35,169 nt of DNA from Phenylobacterium sp. (GCF_030697305.1 NZ_JAUYQL010000041.1:1-35169), one strand, 5' to 3'. Shown: positions 1-7,947, counted from the stretch's first letter. The notes: generated by a model not told the origin, from the letters alone. Translations and numbers: made by a program.

Positions 1-124
1 TGGAGAATGACCTATAGTTGAGTGCAGCGCGGCGCACCATCTGGGAGGAGCAGAGAGCGATCGTGGTCGACGATGACCGACTCGGCCGCTCGGCGCGGTG
101 CGCGGCTGTCAGTTAGGCGTCGTT

Positions 125-349
125 ATGCCCGATTACCGCTTCTATCTGCTTGGCGCTGAGGATCGTGTCCTGGGCGCTGTCGATATCGCGCTCGCCGACG
201 ATGAGGCTGCGACCCACAACGCCTGGCGATTGCTCACCGATTGCGATGCGGTCGATGTGCTCCGTGGCGCATTGATGCTCGGCCGTTTGTCTCGGAGCCC
301 AGGCGATCCGCCTCGCAGACGGATGCGACCGCCGCGCGAGCGCCGATGA
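125..349 (+). CDS. small conserved-type protein beginning MPDYRFY, function unknown
   Basis: Predicted protein of 74 residues. The first ~55 residues (MPDYRFYLLG start, then an alternating acidic/hydrophobic stretch, then a DAVDVLRGA segment) have the look of a small protein widespread in alphaproteobacteria: a short beta strand, an 'ADDEAA' helix start and a 'W/L-RGA-RL' end. This resemblance is from memory of the family's appearance. The C-terminal ~20 residues are Arg/Pro-rich and may be read-through into non-conserved sequence. I chose ATG at 125 because the family-like sequence begins exactly there; an upstream in-frame start at 98 would add nine residues of no recognisable character. 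No function is known to me. It sits left of the tRNA-His scar, so it probably belongs to the acquired segment. Confidence 0.5.
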   Translation: MPDYRFYLLGAEDRVLGAVDIALADDEAATHNAWRLLTDCDAVDVLRGALMLGRLSRSPGDPPRRRMRPPRERR

Positions 350-463
350 AATCGCGCGAAATTCGCCATTCAGGCGCGGTTCATCCGCTGCGTTCCATTT
401 CTGGCGCATGGCGGCCGTGGATCGCCGACACTTCCAGTAGCTCCTGCGGAGGTCGGCGTCCCC

Positions 464-973
464 TTGAGCATGCTCACCGAGTCTGACGAGTTCAAAGAGT
501 CGCTTGAGCGGCTGATCGGGCCCATGCGGGGCTATGCGCTGGCGCTGACACACTCCCGCTCGGACGCGGACGATCTGGTCCAGGAGGCGCTGCTTCGTGC
601 CTGGCGGTTTCGAGTCTCCTATAAACCAGGCACGAACCTCAAAGCCTGGCTGTTCCAGATACTCCGCAACACCCACTATACAGAAATCAAGCGGCGCCGA
701 TCGACCGTCCAAGACGTTGATGGTCATTTCGCGGCGGAGCTGACAGTGGACGGGTATCACGATTGGCGCCTGGAATACTTCGAAGTGCTGAAGGCGATTC
801 AGCAACTCACGCCACAGCTGCGAGAGGCCTTGCTGCTGATCTTCGCCGGCGATTTCACTTATGAGGAGGTCGCTGCAATACTCGACTGCCCCTTGGGCAC
901 GGCCAAAAGTCGAGTGTTCAGAGCGCGCCGCAAGTTGGCGGAGATGATTGTTGATCCGACCTATTCATCCTGA
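464..973 (+). CDS. ECF-family RNA polymerase sigma factor
   Basis: A 169-residue extracytoplasmic-function sigma factor that would direct RNA polymerase to a small set of promoters. Region 2 lies at about residues 17-50, with the core-binding DADDLVQEALLRAW motif starting at D34. Region 4 starts near L115 and contains the helix-turn-helix (YEEVAAILDCPLGTAKSRVFRARRKL). There is no C-terminal extension, so this is a minimal ECF. A strong Shine-Dalgarno (GGAGGT, 448-453) is 10 nt before a TTG at 464 and 16 nt before an ATG at 470, so the TTG start is favoured. No anti-sigma gene lies beside it on the visible side; if one exists it is left of the window. Codon use is less GC-extreme than in genes to the right, which fits its place inside the probable island. 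Assignment to a specific ECF group is not possible by eye; the sequence is reminiscent of alphaproteobacterial EcfG-like sigmas. Confidence 0.9.
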   Translation: MSMLTESDEFKESLERLIGPMRGYALALTHSRSDADDLVQEALLRAWRFRVSYKPGTNLKAWLFQILRNTHYTEIKRRRSTVQDVDGHFAAELTVDGYHDWRLEYFEVLKAIQQLTPQLREALLLIFAGDFTYEEVAAILDCPLGTAKSRVFRARRKLAEMIVDPTYSS

Positions 974-1069
974 TCAGCGCCTCATCGCTCTGAGCCACGC
1001 TCAGGATCTCGTGCGCCGCCTTTCTAGAAGTGGAGGCAAGGCGGCCCTGCTGGGTTCCTGACCTCGGTG

Positions 1070-1095
1070 CTCCTGGCGCCCTAGGACGCCAGGGG
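1070..1095 (+). terminator. hairpin downstream of the ECF sigma gene
   Basis: Arms CTCCTGGCG (1070-1078) and CGCCAGGGG (1087-1095) form nine pairs, one of them G-T, around an 8-nt loop. It lies about 100 nt past the sigma factor stop. There is no T-run after it, so it would be a weak or factor-assisted terminator, or simply a structured repeat near the element end. The remainder of 974-1247 holds no gene I can support. Confidence 0.3.
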
Positions 1096-1213
1096 GCGTT
1101 TACCGGCCGCATCCACGTCGTCTTTCCGCGCAAGGGGTAAGGAGGAGACCGCCACCACCCTGGCCCTGGTGCCGACTGCTCTGCGGCGATAGTGGGATAG
1201 GTTAGGCGCGTGG

Positions 1214-1229
1214 AACCATCTAACCATCT
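1214..1229 (+). repeat. tandem 8-bp direct repeat AACCATCT x2
   Basis: Two perfect adjacent copies of AACCATCT (1214-1221 and 1222-1229) lie immediately before the region where the 5' half of the tRNA-His should be. The second copy sits where an acceptor 5' strand would start: five of seven positions could pair with the acceptor 3' strand, plus one G-T. This may be chance or a worn remnant. Confidence 0.4.
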
Positions 1230-1247
1230 GATAATAGGCCGTTCGTC

Positions 1248-1297
1248 CTAGATTGTGGTTCTAGAGGTCCCCCGTTCAAACCGGGGAGGCGGTACCA
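1248..1297 (+). pseudogene. 3' half of tRNA-His (anticodon GTG): probable integration-site (att) remnant
   Basis: The segment contains a perfect 5-bp anticodon stem CTAGA/TCTAG (1248-1252, 1260-1264) closing a 7-nt loop TTGTGGT, giving anticodon GTG (1255-1257, His). A 5-nt variable loop AGGTC follows, then a perfect T stem CCCCG/CGGGG with loop TTCAAAC (1270-1286), acceptor 3' strand AGGCGGT, discriminator A73 (1294) and an encoded CCA (1295-1297). The matching 5' half is missing: no D arm with the usual GCTCAG...GAGC layout is present, and the best acceptor 5' strand upstream (ACCATCT, 1223-1229) pairs only partly. Integrases that target tRNA genes typically leave exactly such a 3' fragment at the far end of the element and regenerate the intact tRNA at the other end. 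In this orientation the element would lie to the left. A73 instead of C73 matches the known loss of the G-1:C73 identity pair in alphaproteobacterial tRNA-His. Confidence 0.75.
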
Positions 1298-1655
1298 CGC
1301 GAAGGCCGTTGGGCTGAGTTACGCCCCATGCGGCTGAGCCAGCGAGGGCTGGTGCGCCAACGCCCGGCTCGCGGAGCTGAGAGGCGTCCCGTCGCCTACA
1401 ACCCGACGCCGCGAAGGGCAGACGCCCTTTGAAATGTTCACGCCGCTTAATCGCAATCGGTGTGAAACACGCGCAGCGCTATCGGATGGTGCTGCGCCGT
1501 CAGTCCAACGGCGTTGTCTCGGGCGTCCGTCGCGCGCTGTGCATCTTGGCGGTCAATCTGGCGGATGAGGGCGGTGTTCATGCCCGGTTTAAGCGCCATC
1601 CGCTCTAAGCCCGAGCCACCAGCCCGTTTGGCTTCAAGTCTGGAGTTCAGTTCCT
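1298..1655. other. intergenic stretch after the tRNA scar, no supported gene
   Basis: These 358 bases separate the tRNA-His remnant from the TonB receptor. They contain two GC-rich inverted repeats (annotated separately) and several short open frames on both strands, none with a convincing family signature. The promoter of the TonB receptor must lie here or upstream, but no -35/-10 pair stands out. Confidence 0.5.
1383..1429 (+). other. two consecutive hairpins downstream of the tRNA remnant
   Basis: GGCGTC (1383-1388) pairs perfectly with GACGCC (1405-1410), followed by AAGGGC (1414-1419), loop AGAC, and GCCCTT (1424-1429). The second hairpin is followed by a single extra T and then GAAA, so it is at best a weak intrinsic terminator. 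Together they could be the original terminator region of the tRNA-His transcript. That is inference from position. Confidence 0.3.
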
Positions 1656-4190
1656 TTGCGTCCGTTACACACCGAGCGTCACCTTCGGGCGAGCACCTTT
1701 CGAGGCCTGCTCACCATCAGCGCCGCCGCCGCCGCGCTTAGCGCTGGCTCCGCGACAGCCCAGACGATGGAGCCTGATGAGACCGAGGTTGAAGAACTGG
1801 TGGTCAGCGGCACGCGCACTCTGCCGGGTTCCGTGATCGGTGACATCACGCCGGAGGTCACCCTCTCGGCCCGCGAGATCCGCGCCTTCGGGGCGGCCAA
1901 CGTCACAGAATTGCTCGACGCCCTGTCGCCTCAGACCACCAGCGGCCAGGGCTCGGGCGGGCGGCCCGTCGTTCTGATCAACGGCGCGCGCGTCTCCGGC
2001 TTCGCCGAGGTCCGCGACCTGCCCACCGAGGCCATCGCACGGGTGGAGATCCTGCCTGAGGAAGTGTCGCTTAAGTACGGATACCCGGCCGACCAGAAGG
2101 TCGTGAATATGGTCCTGCGGCAGCGCTTCAATGCCAAGCTGGCGGAGGCCACGGCAAGCGTGCCCACCCAATCCAGCGGCGGCGAGACGGTCGGCGCCCA
2201 CGCGGGCCTCCTGCGTATCCGTCGCGGTGAGCGGTTGACCCTCGACGCCAAGGCCACGCGCGTCGACTCGATCCTCGAGAGCGATCGCGACGTGGTCGGC
2301 GGCGACGCCTTTCGCACGCTTCAACCCCGGTCCAACGACGTCGTGCTCAACGCCGTCTTGGCTAAGCCGTTAGGAGACGCCGGCGTCTCCGGCACGATCA
2401 ATGGGACCTACGAGGCGACCGACAGCACCGCTAAGCTCGGCCTCTCGCCGTTCGGGCCCCAGGCGCTGGTCCGGCGATCGGAGTCCGATGACGGCAGTCT
2501 CGCCGGCGCCCTGAGCGGCGCCTACGCCGGCTGGCAGTGGTCGTACACCGGCGAGGTGGGTCGTAACGTCTCCAAGTCGACCACTGACCGCGCCTTGGCC
2601 GGCCTCGGCTACACCGACCGCACGCGCACCCAGGTCACCTCGGCCCAGTCAGACGTCGTGCTGAACCGCGCCCTCTGGTCGCTGCCCGCGGGCATGGTCA
2701 GCTCCACCTTCACCGCACGCGCCTCCACTGTCGAACTGGAGAGCGATTCCCTTCGCGCCGGAGCCGTCACTTCCAGCGACCTCAGCCGCAGCATCGGCCA
2801 ACTGCAGGCCAGTTTCGACGTACCGCTGACCCGCGCCGACGAAGGCCTAGGCCAGGCCATCGGCAAGCTGTCGGCGAACCTCAACCTCAACTACCAGCAC
2901 CTGTCCGACTTTGGCGACCTCGAGTCCCTGGGCGGGGGTCTCAACTGGACGCCCGTGAAGCCCCTGCGGTTCTTGGCGTCCTTCACCCGCACCGACCAGG
3001 CCCCGACCATCAACCAGCTTGGCGACCCGGTGACGGCGACGCCTGGCGTGCGCGTGTTCGACCTGCAAACCGGCCAGACTGCCGAGATCACCCGCATCAC
3101 CGGTGGATCGCAAGCGCTGGACAGTGGGCGCCGCGACGTCCTCAAGCTGGGCGCGACCTACAAGCCCTTCGAGAAGACCAACCTGACCTTCCAGGCCAAC
3201 TACGTCTCCAGCCGCACCCGCGACGCCATCGTCGCCTTTCCCTCTGCCTCGACCCAGGTGGAGAGCGCCTTCCCCGACCGCTTCATCCGCAACGCCGCCG
3301 GCGTGCTGGTGCAGCTGGACGCGCGTCCCGTGAACTTCGCCCGCCAATCCCGCGATGAGCTGCGCTGGGGTTTCAACTTCTCGCGGCCGGTGGGCCCGCA
3401 GCCGACGCCCGAACAGATCGCCGCCGCGCGCCAGCGCTTCGAGCAGGAGCGCGCCCGCAGAGAGCAGGCGCAATCCCAGGCTCAGACCCCCGCCCAGGGC
3501 GGCGCGGGCGCGACCCCGGCCACGCCGCGCCAGGGTGAGGCGGCGCCCGACGGCCCGCCGCCAGGCGAGCGTCCCCCGGGAGACGGTGCGACGGGCGCCG
3601 GCCCCGGCGGCGGCATGGGGGGTGGCATGGGCGGTATGGGCGGCGGCGGCTTCCAACGCGGCCCCGGCGGTGGGAGGGGCGGCTTCGGCGGTTTCGGCGG
3701 CGGCCCACGCAGCGGCGTCTTCCAGATCGGCCTCTACCATACGGTCGCCTTTCGCGACGACGTGCTGATCGGCGCGGGCCAGCCGGTGCTCGACCTGCTG
3801 GACGGTGCGGCGCTTGGCGCTGGCGGCGGATCGTCCCGTCACCAGATCGACCTCCAGACCAACTATACGCGCGGCGGCCTGGGCGTGGCGATGAACACCA
3901 AGTGGCAGAGCGCCACCCGCATTACCGGCGCGGCGGCGGCCCAGGACCTGAAGTTCTCCGACTTCACCACGGTCAGCCTGCGCCTGTTCGCCGACCTGGG
4001 CGCGCAGCCCTACGCCCGCGATCACCAGTGGCTGCGCGGCATGCGCGCCACCGCCGCCATCGACAACCTGTTCGACGCCCGCCAGGAGGTCCGCACGCTC
4101 ACCGGGACGACGCCGATCAGTTACCAGCCAGACCTGCTGGATCCGGTGGGACGTTCGGTTCGGTTCACGATCCGCAAGCTGTTCTTCTGA
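1656..4190 (+). CDS. TonB-dependent outer-membrane receptor with large Gly-rich insert
   Basis: 844 residues. The first ~36 form a Sec signal peptide (basic start, Ala-rich core, cleavage after SATAQ-like sequence). A plug domain follows at about residues 48-155 (VVSGTRTLPG, 'REIRAFGAANVTELLDAL', 'PVVLINGARVSGFAEVRDLPTEAIARVEILP'), then a beta-barrel ending in a C-terminal Phe (FTIRKLFF), as expected for outer-membrane assembly. Between about residues 580 and 687 the barrel is interrupted by a Gln/Arg/Glu-rich helix-like segment, a Pro-rich stretch and a Gly/Met/Phe-rich tract; such an insert would most likely be a surface loop. The start is TTG at 1656, with GGAG (1642-1645) 10 nt upstream; no in-frame ATG lies before the signal peptide core. 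Substrate unknown. No transporter or regulator gene adjoins it on the right. The ECF sigma to the left is separated by the tRNA scar and need not be related. Confidence 0.85.
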   Translation: MRPLHTERHLRASTFRGLLTISAAAAALSAGSATAQTMEPDETEVEELVVSGTRTLPGSVIGDITPEVTLSAREIRAFGAANVTELLDALSPQTTSGQGSGGRPVVLINGARVSGFAEVRDLPTEAIARVEILPEEVSLKYGYPADQKVVNMVLRQRFNAKLAEATASVPTQSSGGETVGAHAGLLRIRRGERLTLDAKATRVDSILESDRDVVGGDAFRTLQPRSNDVVLNAVLAKPLGDAGVSGTINGTYEATDSTAKLGLSPFGPQALVRRSESDDGSLAGALSGAYAGWQWSYTGEVGRNVSKSTTDRALAGLGYTDRTRTQVTSAQSDVVLNRALWSLPAGMVSSTFTARASTVELESDSLRAGAVTSSDLSRSIGQLQASFDVPLTRADEGLGQAIGKLSANLNLNYQHLSDFGDLESLGGGLNWTPVKPLRFLASFTRTDQAPTINQLGDPVTATPGVRVFDLQTGQTAEITRITGGSQALDSGRRDVLKLGATYKPFEKTNLTFQANYVSSRTRDAIVAFPSASTQVESAFPDRFIRNAAGVLVQLDARPVNFARQSRDELRWGFNFSRPVGPQPTPEQIAAARQRFEQERARREQAQSQAQTPAQGGAGATPATPRQGEAAPDGPPPGERPPGDGATGAGPGGGMGGGMGGMGGGGFQRGPGGGRGGFGGFGGGPRSGVFQIGLYHTVAFRDDVLIGAGQPVLDLLDGAALGAGGGSSRHQIDLQTNYTRGGLGVAMNTKWQSATRITGAAAAQDLKFSDFTTVSLRLFADLGAQPYARDHQWLRGMRATAAIDNLFDARQEVRTLTGTTPISYQPDLLDPVGRSVRFTIRKLFF

Positions 4191-4191
4191 C

Positions 4192-4209
4192 CAAGACGGC
4201 TGGGTCTTG
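4192..4209 (+). terminator. short hairpin right after the TonB receptor stop
   Basis: CAAGAC, a 6-nt loop GGCTGG, then GTCTTG form a perfect 6-bp stem starting two bases after the stop codon. No T-run follows. It is a possible weak terminator. The rest of 4210-4332 carries only dispersed GC-rich partial repeats and the short leader of ppc. Confidence 0.25.
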
Positions 4210-4332
4210 ATCGGCGACGGCTTCGCGGGCTTTGAGCCTGCAGCCTGCGCATACGGCGTGCTCGGCGGCCCAATCGCCGTCGTTGCGCGCCTTGCACACT
4301 AAGCGGCCGGCGAAATCCGTGCTTCAACGTCG

Positions 4333-7032
4333 GTGATGATCCAGTCTCTCCCCGACCAGCTCCGCTCCAGCGTCCGCTTCCTCGGCCGCATCCTGGGCGA
4401 CGTCATCAAGGCCCAGGACGGGGAGGCGCTGTTCAACCGCATCGAGGAGATCCGCCAGGCCTCGGTCGCCTTCCATCGCGACGCAGACCCGCAGAGCGCC
4501 GAGTTGCTGGAACGCCGCTTGGCCGGCCTCAGCCTGCCGGACACCGTGCGTTTCGCCCACAGCTTCGCCTGCTTCCTGCAGATTACCAACATCGCCGAGG
4601 ACCAGATCCAGCGCCGCCGCGGCCAGGCGGGCGACGCGCGAGACGACACGCTCGCCGGCGTGCTGCGCACGCTGAAGGACGAAGGCGTCGACCCCGAACA
4701 GGTGGTCGCCTTCCTGCGTGACGCGCTGATCGCTCCCGTGCTCACCGCCCATCCCACCGAGGTGCGCCGCAAGAGCGTGCTCGACCGCACCCACGCCATC
4801 GGCGCTGATCTCGACGCGTTCGAGCACGCCCGCAGCGATGATGAGCGAGAACAGGCGGAAGCCGAACTGCTGCGGCAGGTGTCGATCTTCTGGCGCACCC
4901 GGCTGCTGCGCAACGCCAAGCCGGGCGTCGGCGATGAGATCGAGACCGCCGTCTCCTATTTCGAACGCAGCTTCCTGATCGAGTTGCCGAAGCTCTACGC
5001 CCACTGGGCGCGACGCCTGCATGCCGCCGAGCCGCTGCCGAGCTTCCTGCGGGTCGGGTCCTGGGTCGGCGGCGACCGCGACGGCAATCCGTTCGTTACC
5101 GCCGAGGTGCTGCGTCATGCGCTCGCCCGCCAGTCCCGCGCCGCCCTGCAGTATTACCTGGGGCGCTTGCGCGCTCTGGGGGCCGAATTGTCTCTGTCCG
5201 GCGACCTGGCGCAGATCACGCCCGAACTGCAGGCACTGGCAGAGCGGTCCGGCGACAATTCAGCTCACCGCGTCGACGAGCCGTACCGTCGAGCGCTGGG
5301 CGGTGTGTTCGGCCGCCTGGAGGCGAGCTATCCGCGGCTGACCCTGGACGCCCGCGCGCCATCATCCAGCCTTCCGGCCGAACCCTATTCTGGCCCGGAC
5401 GCCTTCCGGCGCGACCTGCAGATCGTGCAGGATTCCCTGGTGGCCAAGCAGGGCCCACGCTTCACCGAGGGTCCGTTGCCCGAGTTGCTGCGCGCTATCG
5501 ACTGTTTCGGCTTCCATTTGGCGACCATCGATCTGCGCCAGAACTCCGCCGTCCATGCCCGCGTGGTCGCCGAGCTGCTCGCCGGGGCAGGGGTCTGCAC
5601 CGCCTACGAGGAACTCGACGAACAGGCCCGCTGCGACCTGCTGCTGGGCGAGCTCGGCCACGGCCGGCTGCTGTTCTCGCCCTTCGCCGCCTACAGCGAG
5701 GAGACGCAGCGCGAATATGCAGTGCTCCAGGTGGCCGGCGAGGCGAGGCGCCTCTACGGGCCAGAGGCGATCAAGGCCTACATCGTCTCCAACACCACCT
5801 CGGTCTCCGACCTGCTGGAGGTCTATCTGCTGCTCAAGGAGGTGGGCCTGTTCCACCCGGGTCCGCAGCCCCGCGCCGACGTCCTCGCCGAACCGCTGTT
5901 CGAGACCATCGCCGACCTGCGCGCGGCCCCGCAGACCATGCGCGATTACCTGTCGCTGCCGCTGGTCGCCGCTCTCCTGTCCGAGCAGCGCCTGCAGGAG
6001 GTGATGATCGGCTACTCCGACAGCAACAAGGACGGCAGCTACCTGACCTCGACCTGGGAATTGCATCAGGCGTCGAAAGCGCTGGCCACGGTCACCCAGG
6101 ACGCAGGTTTGCGCTTGCAGCTCTTCCACGGCCGGGGCGGGGCGGTCGGGCGCGGCGGCGGTTCCAGCTTCGACGCCCTGTTGGCCCAACCCGAAGGCAC
6201 CATCGGCGGCCGCATCCGCGTCACCGAACAGGGCGAGGTAGTGGCAAACAAATATGCCGACCCGCAGCTCACCCGCCAGAGTCTTGAGACCCTGACCGCC
6301 GGCGTGCTGCTCGCCTCCCTGCGCCGTCCTTCGAACGCGCCGCCGGCCGCGGTGAACGGTGAGGTGATGGATGCCCTCGCCGCCGCCGCCTTTTCGTCCT
6401 ACCGCAAGCTCACGCGCGAAACACCGGGTTTCGTTGAGTATTTCTACTCCGCAACCCCGATCAACGAGATCATGGAGTTGAACATCGGCAGCCGCCCTGC
6501 TCAGCGCCAGGGCCGGCGCAGCATAGACGGCCTGCGCGCCATCCCATGGGTGTTCTCCTGGTCGCAGTCGCGCACCATGCTGCCCGGCTGGTACGGCTTC
6601 GGTTCCGCCGTCGAGGCGGCCGGCGCCTCCATTGACCAGCTCCGCGAGCTCTACGAGACCTGGCCGTTCTTCAACACCACGCTCGCCAACATGGAAATGG
6701 TGCTGGCCAAGGGTGACATGAACATCGCCCGTCGCTACGCAGGTTTGGTCGAGGATCGGCCGCTCGCCGACAATATCTTCGGCCTGATCCGTGCCGAATG
6801 GGACCGCACCTGCGAGGCGGTGCTGGCGATCACCGGCCAGTCGGTGTTGCTCGAGAAGAACCCCGACCTCGCCGAGATCATCCGCTCGCGCTTGCCCTAC
6901 ATCGACCCGCTGAACCACCTGCAGATCGAGCTCATCCGCCGCCGCCGCATGGGCGACGCCGACGCCGCGGTGCGCGAAGGCGTCCACCTGACCATCAATG
7001 GCGTCGCCGCCGGTCTGCGCAACAGCGGCTGA
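4333..7032 (+). CDS. ppc: phosphoenolpyruvate carboxylase
   Basis: 899 residues, the usual size for bacterial enzymes. It carboxylates phosphoenolpyruvate with bicarbonate to oxaloacetate, replenishing the TCA cycle in the cytoplasm. Signature motifs are clear: TAHPTE with the catalytic His at residue 140, GGDRDGNPFVT, the GYSDSNKDG block from residue 560, the Gly-rich FHGRGGAVGRGGG loop, and QGEVVANKYA. The C terminus is LRNSG, a variant of the QNTG ending that closes over the active site. GTG (4333) is directly followed by ATG (4336), so either could be the start. The gene stands alone on the plus strand and ends 6 bp from the convergent LysR gene. No PEPC kinase site or plant-like N-terminal extension is seen. 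Confidence 0.97.
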   Translation: MMIQSLPDQLRSSVRFLGRILGDVIKAQDGEALFNRIEEIRQASVAFHRDADPQSAELLERRLAGLSLPDTVRFAHSFACFLQITNIAEDQIQRRRGQAGDARDDTLAGVLRTLKDEGVDPEQVVAFLRDALIAPVLTAHPTEVRRKSVLDRTHAIGADLDAFEHARSDDEREQAEAELLRQVSIFWRTRLLRNAKPGVGDEIETAVSYFERSFLIELPKLYAHWARRLHAAEPLPSFLRVGSWVGGDRDGNPFVTAEVLRHALARQSRAALQYYLGRLRALGAELSLSGDLAQITPELQALAERSGDNSAHRVDEPYRRALGGVFGRLEASYPRLTLDARAPSSSLPAEPYSGPDAFRRDLQIVQDSLVAKQGPRFTEGPLPELLRAIDCFGFHLATIDLRQNSAVHARVVAELLAGAGVCTAYEELDEQARCDLLLGELGHGRLLFSPFAAYSEETQREYAVLQVAGEARRLYGPEAIKAYIVSNTTSVSDLLEVYLLLKEVGLFHPGPQPRADVLAEPLFETIADLRAAPQTMRDYLSLPLVAALLSEQRLQEVMIGYSDSNKDGSYLTSTWELHQASKALATVTQDAGLRLQLFHGRGGAVGRGGGSSFDALLAQPEGTIGGRIRVTEQGEVVANKYADPQLTRQSLETLTAGVLLASLRRPSNAPPAAVNGEVMDALAAAAFSSYRKLTRETPGFVEYFYSATPINEIMELNIGSRPAQRQGRRSIDGLRAIPWVFSWSQSRTMLPGWYGFGSAVEAAGASIDQLRELYETWPFFNTTLANMEMVLAKGDMNIARRYAGLVEDRPLADNIFGLIRAEWDRTCEAVLAITGQSVLLEKNPDLAEIIRSRLPYIDPLNHLQIELIRRRRMGDADAAVREGVHLTINGVAAGLRNSG

Positions 7033-7038
7033 GGCCGC

Positions 7039-7947
7039 TCATCCCCAACCCACATGCCATGCCGGACGTCCGGCGAAGCGGCGCGCGAGGAAGTCGACGA
7101 ACACCCGCACCTTTGCCGCGAGGTGACGAGCGTGCGGGTAGACCGCATGCACCCCGATCGGCTCGCACTCGAACGCGGTCAGGATCGGGATCAACCGTCC
7201 GCTGCGCAGATCGTCGGTTGCGGCGAAAGCCGGGGCGCGCGCGATCCCGAACCCCTCTCGGGCCGCGTGCAGGCAGGCGGCGGGACTGGAGAACCGCAGG
7301 CGACCCTCGACCCGAATGTCGCGCCTGGCGCCCCCCACCCGAAAATCCCAAAGCGTCGGCTCGCGAAGGTTCAGGTCCAGGATCGCCTCCCGTCCGGCCA
7401 GCGCCTCAGGCGTTTGTGGCGTGCCGTGGCGTTGCAGATGGTCGGGAGAGGCGCAGACCACGATCCGCGTCTCCGCCAGCTTGCGCGCGATCAGCGAGGA
7501 GTCGGCCAGCCGCGTGATCCGCACCGCCACGTCGAAGCCCTCATCCACCAGGTTCACCGTGCGATCGGAGAACGAAACCTCCAGCCCAACCTGCGGATAG
7601 GCTTGGGCGAACGCCAGCAGGGCGGGTTGCAGCGGCGCCGCGCCGAAGGTCACCGGCGCTGAGACCCTCAACAACCCGCGCGGCTGGCCATCGTCTCGCA
7701 CGCTGTCGTCCAAGGTCTCGAAGGCTTCGACGACCGCGCGAGCGCTTTCGAGATAGGCGCGCCCGACGTCGGTCAGCGCCACGTCGCGCGTTGTTCGGTT
7801 CAGCAGGCGGGCGCCCAGTCGATCCTCCAGCCGCATCAATACCTTGGAGGCCTGACTGGGGGAGACCCCGAGCCGCCGCGCCGCCTCGGTGAAACTGCGC
7901 GCATCCGCTACCGCGATGAACGTTCTGAGGGCGTCGACACGATCCAT
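7039..7947 (-). CDS. LysR-family transcriptional regulator
   Basis: 302 residues. The N-terminal winged helix-turn-helix is at about residues 2-60 (RTFIAVADARSFTEAARRLGVSPSQASKVLMRLEDRLGARLLNRTTR), followed by the linker helix and a type-2 periplasmic-binding-like effector domain (about 90-295, 'LRVSAPVTFG...', 'VDEGFDVAVRI'). The sequence most resembles the large LysR subgroup that includes DmlR/AaeR-type regulators. The open frame extends further upstream, but MDRVDALRTF is the canonical LTTR start, and the extension would run into the promoter of the divergent gene. It is divergent from the FMN reductase gene, with 121 bp between starts, which is the usual LTTR-target arrangement. A palindrome at 7947-7962 touches its own start codon. 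Effector unknown. Confidence 0.93.
   Translation of the reverse strand: MDRVDALRTFIAVADARSFTEAARRLGVSPSQASKVLMRLEDRLGARLLNRTTRDVALTDVGRAYLESARAVVEAFETLDDSVRDDGQPRGLLRVSAPVTFGAAPLQPALLAFAQAYPQVGLEVSFSDRTVNLVDEGFDVAVRITRLADSSLIARKLAETRIVVCASPDHLQRHGTPQTPEALAGREAILDLNLREPTLWDFRVGGARRDIRVEGRLRFSSPAACLHAAREGFGIARAPAFAATDDLRSGRLIPILTAFECEPIGVHAVYPHARHLAAKVRVFVDFLARRFAGRPAWHVGWG

Noticed and set aside
113..805. Minus-strand open frame of 230 codons
   Set aside because: It overlaps both the PDYRFY protein and most of the ECF sigma gene, and shows no family signature; it is an antisense shadow.
1248..1297. Possible two-piece (permuted) tmRNA acceptor piece, suggested by a T arm plus CCA
   Set aside because: A proper anticodon stem-loop with GTG and a 5-nt variable loop precede the T arm, and no tag-peptide reading frame (ANDN-type) lies nearby. 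tRNA-His fits far better.
1447..1599. Minus-strand open frame of about 50 codons (starting MALKPGMNTALIRQ)
   Set aside because: The sequence looks protein-like and could be a worn gene end near the scar, but it is short, overlaps a plus-strand open frame and has no recognisable family or Shine-Dalgarno.
3600..3715. GGC/GGT-rich repeats read as possible CRISPR or minisatellite
   Set aside because: There are no regular spacers. The repetition is explained by in-frame Gly/Met/Phe codons of the receptor insert.
2847..4025. Minus-strand frame of 392 codons opposite the TonB receptor
   Set aside because: It is the codon-bias shadow of the Gly-rich and barrel region; no family match by eye.
5362..6987. 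Minus-strand open frame of 541 codons inside ppc
   Set aside because: It is a high-GC antisense shadow; the plus strand encodes a complete PEP carboxylase with all motifs.
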